Assembly: GCA_026075535.2 (NCBI GenBank)
Contig: AP026550.1
Location: forward strand, 5,828,001 to 5,892,000
Reading direction: 5' to 3'
Source of the DNA: Tricholoma matsutake
Lineage: Eukaryota > Basidiomycota > Agaricomycetes > Agaricales > Tricholomataceae
DNA length: 64,000 nt
The position numbers were made by a program, and so were the translations under genes. The notes below the pieces were generated by a model. It was given only the letters and a program-made list of their open reading frames with translations. It made no database searches and was not told the DNA's origin. Position 1 is the stretch's first letter; every line of letters starts with the position of its first letter. This document shows positions 59,194 through 64,000 of this stretch, one piece after another.

Positions 59194-59314
59194 CCTCCCA
59201 TACCCTTGGCAACCCTTATATGTTTCCATACCTTTACCCCTAAGGGTAGGGTGTTCAGGGGTAGGGGTAAGGGTATGAAATTTGACACCCAGGGGTAACC
59301 CCTGCCTTGCCCTA

Positions 59315-59322
59315 CTCCTGCT
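59315..59322. repeat. Target-site duplication (right), CTCCTGCT
   Basis: Partner of 52826-52833. Confidence 0.5.
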
Positions 59323-59847
59323 CCAGCTCCAGCTCCCCCTCCCACTCCCGTTCCCGCTGCCACTGCCAGCGACAAAGATGAACAGATGGCAGAACTGGTT
59401 GAGGAGGGGGGATTCGTCGAGGGTAACACTGAGCCTGAGCATGGTGAGGAGGGACTGGCTGTGCCTGAAGAGGTTGCAGGGGAAGCATCCTTGGCTGGCG
59501 CCCCCCCCATCCAAATTATTCCTGCCACACCACAGGATTATCAAGAAATGGTACAGCCCACAACATCGATGGCCCTACCACTCCCTCTCCTCTTCCCCCC
59601 AACGTTGCTCACTGAGCCCGAGGCTGCCACCCCAGCATCGGCACTTAACCCACCAGCATCGGCAGTCGATGTAATCACCTCACCCTGGCCCTCCCCTCCC
59701 CCTGCACAGCTGTGCTGATTCCCACGCAGGCTGACCCCTGGTCCATCTGGACTACGTTCCAGAAGTACCACCCCTCAGCTGAACCCAAGGAAGAGAGCAG
59801 CAAAATCTGAGGATGGAGGGGAGATGAAGCGAGGCAGAAAAGAATAG
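59315..59847 (+). pseudogene. Right part of the interrupted Pro/Ala-rich ORF
   Basis: It resumes with a Pro/Ala repeat (TPAPAPAPPPTPVP), then an acidic stretch (SDKDEQMAELVEEGGFVEGN, 59368-59430) and a Pro/Thr-rich region. A TGA at 59716-59718 follows; CGA would be its CpG precursor. In the same phase a basic end follows, NPRKRAAKSEDGGEMKRGRKE, with TAG at 59845-59847. The basic tail looks like a nuclear signal. It converges on the minus-strand companion gene, 71 bp away. I cannot name the family. Confidence 0.5.
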
Positions 59848-59918
59848 ATGTGATTCGGCATGTACACAAAAGTTGGACTATTTTTTTTTTCACATTACAT
59901 AGTGTTTTATTTGTAAAT

Positions 59919-62440
59919 CTACCCTGCAAATTTCACTTTTTTAATTCTCTGTCTCCTCCCAACAGCCTGGGTTGAAATGGCTTCCTGCTGTGCAAGGTCA
60001 TCAGCTGTCCTTCGGATAGGTTGTGCCTGTGCTGAGGCCGATGGATTTTGAGATGATGGTGGAGTCATCTGTTGAATGTCCGGTGCAGGGGGGATATGGT
60101 AGGCACCAGCTGCTGGTGTTGCCATTGCCAATCATACTGTTGCCGTTGCTGATCCTACTGGTGCTGCTGCCGATATTGGTGTTGCCATTGCCGATCTTAC
60201 TGTTGCTGTTGCCAATCGTACTGTTGCCATTGCTGATATTGGTGCTGCCATTGCTGATCCCACTGTTGCTGTTCCCAATATTGGTGTTGCCATTGCCAAT
60301 CCTACTGGTGCTGTTGCCAATATTGGTGTTGCCATTGCTGATCCTACTGGTGCCATTGCCGATATTGGTGTTGCCATTGCCAATCCCACTGTTGCCGTTC
60401 CTGATCCCACTAATGCTGCTAAAGCCCTTGCCTTTGCAATAGGATGCTCCATCTGATTTCACCCTGAAAGTGGTCGAGGCTTAGGGCATTGTGAGCTCTC
60501 TTGAGGTATATCCAACAGAAATGGATCAATTGGGCATGGGGGATCATTTACAATGGTGTTTCCAGCTGATCCAGGCATGATGTATCTCATGTAAATGTGT
60601 TGAGGAACAAGATATTCTGGTTCACTGTCACTAGGACCATTAATTGGCTGTGGTTGAGTGACACCAACCATGCAGAGGCTGTCCATTGTCATTTGATCCA
60701 CTTGGACATATTGTGATTCAGTTGTATCAGAATTTGGGGTCTGTCCTGCTGTTGATATTTGGCAAGCTTCCTTGCACTTGGGTTTGCCTTTGACAACTTT
60801 TCTGCCTCTTGATGCAGCAGGCAGTTTGGCAGCAGCAACGGCCTCCAGTTCAGTGCTGGGTTGAGGATCGGCATCAGCATCGTCATTTCTTCGGCCCCTG
60901 CAGTTTGCAGAAGGCAGTTTGGCATTGGCAACGGCCCCCAGCTCGGTGCCGCTATGAGGATTGGCATCATAATTTCTTCAGCCCCTGCATTTGGAAATGC
61001 GTTGGGAAGGTGAAGGGTTATTCAAATCATTCGGATAGTGTGCAGGAGCCACACTCCTGTCCATGGCTTTGATCACTTTGAACCAGAATGCTCTTTCAGG
61101 GCCCTGCACTATTTGTCGCTGGAGAACATGGTCAAAGAAGTCTTCTATGACACTCTTGTGCATGTTCCATGGGTCTCTGATTTTGAACCTAGCTGGGAGA
61201 TATTCTGGACTGACAAATGATGATGTCCGATCTGCAATTGCTTTGAATGGGATATGGTGACTACGACCATTGTTTGCTAGTTCTGCAGGAGATAAGTAAC
61301 CATTTGTGGAATAGGAAGTCAACATACTGTAATGCTGGCCAACATACAACATAAACCATTCTTCCAGCTATTTTTTCTTGAATTGTGATCCTTTCCATCA
61401 TGTGGGAAGGATTGGGAAGCCATCGTTAGTCATTGTTAATTGGGTTAGTGTTATGTTATGTTGCATTGCCGACCTTGAAGCAAGGTGTGATGGGCTTAAA
61501 CACTTGATATAACTCATAAAGTTTTGCTTCAGTTCAGTGACTTGATCATGATATGTGTCCAGAAATGATCATGCAGGGGTGGCTATCAGAGAGGCAACAT
61601 TTTTGTGACTGGAGTCAGCATTGGCATTGGCAGTAAATGATTCGGGGACTCACGCATCAACAACCATCAAACCATTAGGTGCAGTATAGGCTGTAAATGT
61701 CACAGACAACACCCCCATTTCCAGCCACTGTTGTCGTGCATTCTCCACCACACACTTAAGGAGGTATTTGTCTGCTAGACTGTGAATTGTTTGTTATGTC
61801 TGGCAATGGCAATGGCATCGGCTTCAACTTACACTTGCTTCATCTGCTCGGGATATCCTTCCCGCATCGTTTTCTCCTGTTTGACTTCAAGGATAGCTTT
61901 CTCCTCTGCATTCATGGTGTTGAAAACATGCTTGATAGCTGGCAGTCAGGCTTGGAACCATCCTGGTGTACTTGTGGTGGCATCCTCAACACCTAACAGG
62001 TTTGTGATCTGTTGGAAAACTCGGTCCCAGTACAAGCTCCAAATGACTTCCAACCGCTTTACTTTGAAGTTGTTCAATTTCCGTGAGAGGCCTTTGGTCA
62101 TTCGCCAGTTGTTGGAAAGCCAGGGTGTTAGTTCCTGGTGATGTGATCAATAATACAACCTTCACATGCTTGTGAGTTTACCTTGGCACAAATGTGACTC
62201 TCCTCCTCATCCATAGGGGCCCTGTCAATTGATGCCCAGTAGTTGAATATTGCTGGGAGGATGTCACACTTGAGTATTTGCAATCAGCCAGCTTTCAATT
62301 CCTGCAATCGGAATGCAACTTTATAAGGCTCAATGATCTTCCGCTCTTCAACCATATATCTGCTTCCCTTCCGGTACTGTCTCAATTGCGGGTTCTCTGA
62401 TGGCTGAGGCAGCATTGGGGGGGACTTATTTGAAGGAAAG
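59919..62440 (-). pseudogene. Decayed ORF divergent from the KDZ transposase, unknown function
   Basis: Minus-strand segments in different phases can be followed in order. Near the start are RKGSRYMVEERKIIEPYK and FRLQELKAG (62390-62290), then CDILPAIFNYWASIDRAP. Next come PWLSNNWRMTKGLSRKLNN and VIWSLYWDRVFQQ (62130-62010), MNAEEKAILEVKQEK and GYPEQMKQV (61920-61830), QQWLEMGVLSVTFTAYTAPNGLMVVDA (61735-61650) and FLDTYHDQVTELKQNFMSYIKCL (61565-61500). A 124-codon block follows, with YLSPAELANN, IPFKAIADR and LPARFKIRDPWNM (61352-60978). The tail ends AVGRRQRIKKVKFAG (59965-59919). At least three in-frame stops break it. The layout (helical core, long linker, basic nuclear-type tail) resembles uncharacterised Agaricomycete proteins linked to transposons; that is from memory and unverified. 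Confidence 0.45.
60118..60420. repeat. 42-bp minisatellite (21-bp subunit) inside the companion ORF
   Basis: GTTGCCATTGCCGATC.TACTG and .TGCTGTTGCCAATATTGGT alternate, giving a 42-bp unit with 21-bp sub-periodicity and about seven copies. Because the unit is a multiple of three it is open in several frames on both strands. On the minus strand it would give GNTNIGN-STSRIGN type repeats. Confidence 0.85.
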
Positions 62441-62553
62441 AATCATTCTTGTCATTGACATAAAGCATATCATCGACACGAGGATCACACGAGGTCGATA
62501 GTACAATAGCCCCATCAATAAATGGGTGTCATTGTGACTCACCTCAAATCATC
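62441..62553. promoter_or_regulatory. Divergent spacer, companion ORF / KDZ transposase
   Basis: About 110 bp lie between the outermost recognisable codons of the two divergent genes. No clear TATA box is seen. Confidence 0.35.
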
Positions 62554-64000
62554 ATGAGCCTAACAAGAGTTCCTTACAAGCAAAAGAGAAGATCAAAGAA
62601 GAATGCCCCCCTGCATGAGGACAATGACAATGCAGTCAATACTGTTACACATGTAGAAGTTGAGGTCAACACGAAACATGGACCAAAAACAAAGTGCATC
62701 AAGGTCCCCCTGACTGCAGTGGAAGAACCAGGTCAATCAAATTCTGTTATACAGGATAATCCCAATGTTGCTCCAGAATGGGACATGCAAGAACCTCAGG
62801 TGGCCATCGAGCTGACTCAGCCACACATTGGCATGGTTAGTTTCTGACACTGATTGCTTATGGAGCGAGGCTCATATACAAATAATAGAGACAGTGAGAC
62901 TATGTACTGGAGTTTGTGGGACAAGTAGATGAATTGCTGCAAGCATCCCTTGCTCAGCAGGCATGGTCGGTTGACAAACAAGTTTGCAACCACTGTCCAT
63001 TCAATAAATGGGCAATTTGGTGATGCGTTGATTGTTCACTGGGAAGCACACTTTGCTGCACATGCATGCGTGTAACCCACAGGCAAAATCTCTTCCATTA
63101 CATTGAATGCTGGACTGGCATGCACTTCTGCCAGGCTGAGCTATGGGAGGTCAGCACATACATTTTAGTCCAGCACCAGATGGATCAGCTGATTTGCAAC
63201 GCTCTGAACTTCCAAATGAAATATCTGGAGACATTTGAAGATGTGAAGGATAAAGCAGAGCAAGAGCTGGCCAATTGGCAGGCAAACGATCAGCAATGGC
63301 ACTGGCACCGGCATTGGCCCTCTTCACCTGACTCAACCTTGGATGCATATAATGAGTCTCAGGCTGACAACTGGGCCAAAGATGAAACTGGGGCCGACTC
63401 AGCATTTTTTAATCACCTTGATGCCCTTTGGCATCAAGAGAAGGGGAATATTGATGTTGAGAACAGTTTCCAAGACTTCTTTGACGGCAATGACAAATCT
63501 GAAGTTGAGCATGCCAATGACGACATCCATGGGTTTCAACCATATTTGCCTAATCCTAATCAAACTGCCGATGCTGTCCCAACTGCTGATGCCTTGAACA
63601 ACAGTTATATTTGTGTGGTCCATACAAATGGAATACATCACTTAGCAATGGTTACCTGCCAGTGTCAGGGGGAACACCAAATTCCCTTGGACCTGGTAAC
63701 CAGTAACTTACTACCCACAAGCTTCACCAACATATGGACTCTGTTCACTGTGCAGGTCCTAGACCATTTTTGGCTCTGTAATCTGGAATTTAAGGCATTG
63801 GCCTATCAGTTTTACCAGCTGATTCAGCATGTAACATTGCCAATGAGGCCTGCTGAAGTGGTCAATCTCTACCATGAGCTTCGGCGCATGTCCCACTTAT
63901 GGTGTTGGATGAAAAGATTGAAGTGGGCAGGGTATGGACACAATCAAAGAGATCCTTTGAATCCTGAACCAGGATCACTTGCCAATTTCTGTCCAGCCTG
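62554..64000 (+). pseudogene. KDZ-type transposase with CxC2 cysteine cluster, 3' truncated by window
   Basis: KDZ (Kyakuja-Dileera-Zisupton) transposases move DNA elements common in mushrooms. The start MSLTRVPYKQKRRSKKNA at 62554 is basic. After an intron near 62836-62910, a Cys/His cluster reads CNHCPFNKWAIW, TGA, CVDCSLGSTLCCTCMRVTH, then FHYIECWTGMHF (62985-63130). The TGA at 63023-63025 interrupts the cluster. An acidic stretch follows. Then comes the typical block HTNGIHHLAMVTCQCQG, LLPTSFTNIWTLFTVQVLDHF, FYQLIQHVT, LYHELRRMSHLWCWMKRLKWAGYGH and PGSLANFCPA (63620-64000), which precedes the catalytic region in this family. The catalytic part lies outside the window. With one stop and no clean splice it may be non-functional. 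Confidence 0.75.

Larger units (their letters stand above)
52834..59314. mobile_element. About 490-bp hAT-like MITE, split by a Gypsy insertion
   Basis: The left end starts TAAGGCAAGGCAGGGGT (52834-52850). The right end (59298-59314) read inward is TAGGGCAAGGCAGGGGT, one mismatch. Inside, both sides have many GGGTA/TACCC words in opposite orientation, for example GGGTATGAGGGGTAAGGGTA on the left and GGGTAGGGTGTTCAGGGGTA on the right. It is flanked by the 8-bp word CTCCTGCT on both sides. Removing the Gypsy element and one copy of its target site leaves about 489 bp with no coding potential. hAT origin is inferred from the duplication length and the TAGGG start. Confidence 0.62.

Noticed and set aside
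60023..60442. Leu/Pro-rich plus-strand ORF (139 aa)
   Set aside because: It is a by-product of the 42-bp minisatellite being open in several frames.
1..64000. tRNA, rRNA or other structured RNA genes
   Set aside because: I scanned for the GGTTCGANNCC B-box and rRNA signatures on both strands and saw none with a plausible A-box or cloverleaf.

Overview
The window reads as nuclear DNA of a mushroom-forming basidiomycete (Agaricomycetes). Genes are split by many short introns of about 50 nt with GT..AG ends and CTAAC/CTGAC-like branch sites. The conserved proteins are eukaryotic (TOR kinase, Nnf1, Dsc1/Tul1, HP1, Y14, Rrp4), and the mobile elements are of kinds typical of Agaricomycetes (KDZ transposase, Tnp2/Plavaka-type CACTA relic, chromovirus Gypsy, hAT-like MITEs, DUF6532-like protein).

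Layout. 1-12.4 kb is accessory, repeat-rich DNA: the 3' part of a DUF6532-like gene, a 55-bp minisatellite array, a truncated Tnp2 transposase, clustered 20-bp repeats, a hAT-like MITE with 8-bp target duplications, and a 640-bp segmental duplication. 12.5-36.1 kb is a compact gene block: M20 amidohydrolase, TOR kinase (8.7 kb), Dsc1/Tul1 ubiquitin ligase, kinetochore Nnf1, a 2OG-Fe(II) oxygenase, a Tpt1-like protein missing a catalytic arginine, a 560-aa coiled-coil protein and a METTL21-like lysine methyltransferase. 36-46 kb is sparse: one 791-aa disordered nuclear-type protein, a helicase relic and a second hAT-like MITE. 46-52.2 kb is a second compact block: HP1, Y14/RBM8, a MYND-finger protein, the exosome subunit Rrp4 and an Apc13-like protein. 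52.5-64 kb is mobile DNA again: a proline/alanine-rich ORF split by a MITE that is itself split by a complete but decayed chromodomain Gypsy element, then a broken companion gene divergent from a KDZ transposase that runs off the right edge.

The most informative new observations are in the nested insertion. The Gypsy LTR pair differs almost only at CpG sites, most of its premature stops can be read as CGA to TGA, and a 10-nt complementarity between LTR and primer-binding site suggests Tf1-like self-priming. Its integrase chromodomain closely resembles that of the HP1 encoded 7 kb away. Also notable are the Tpt1-like protein and two short divergent promoters of 71 and 86 bp. All family names come from reading motifs by eye; no database search was possible, and exon boundaries are manual.
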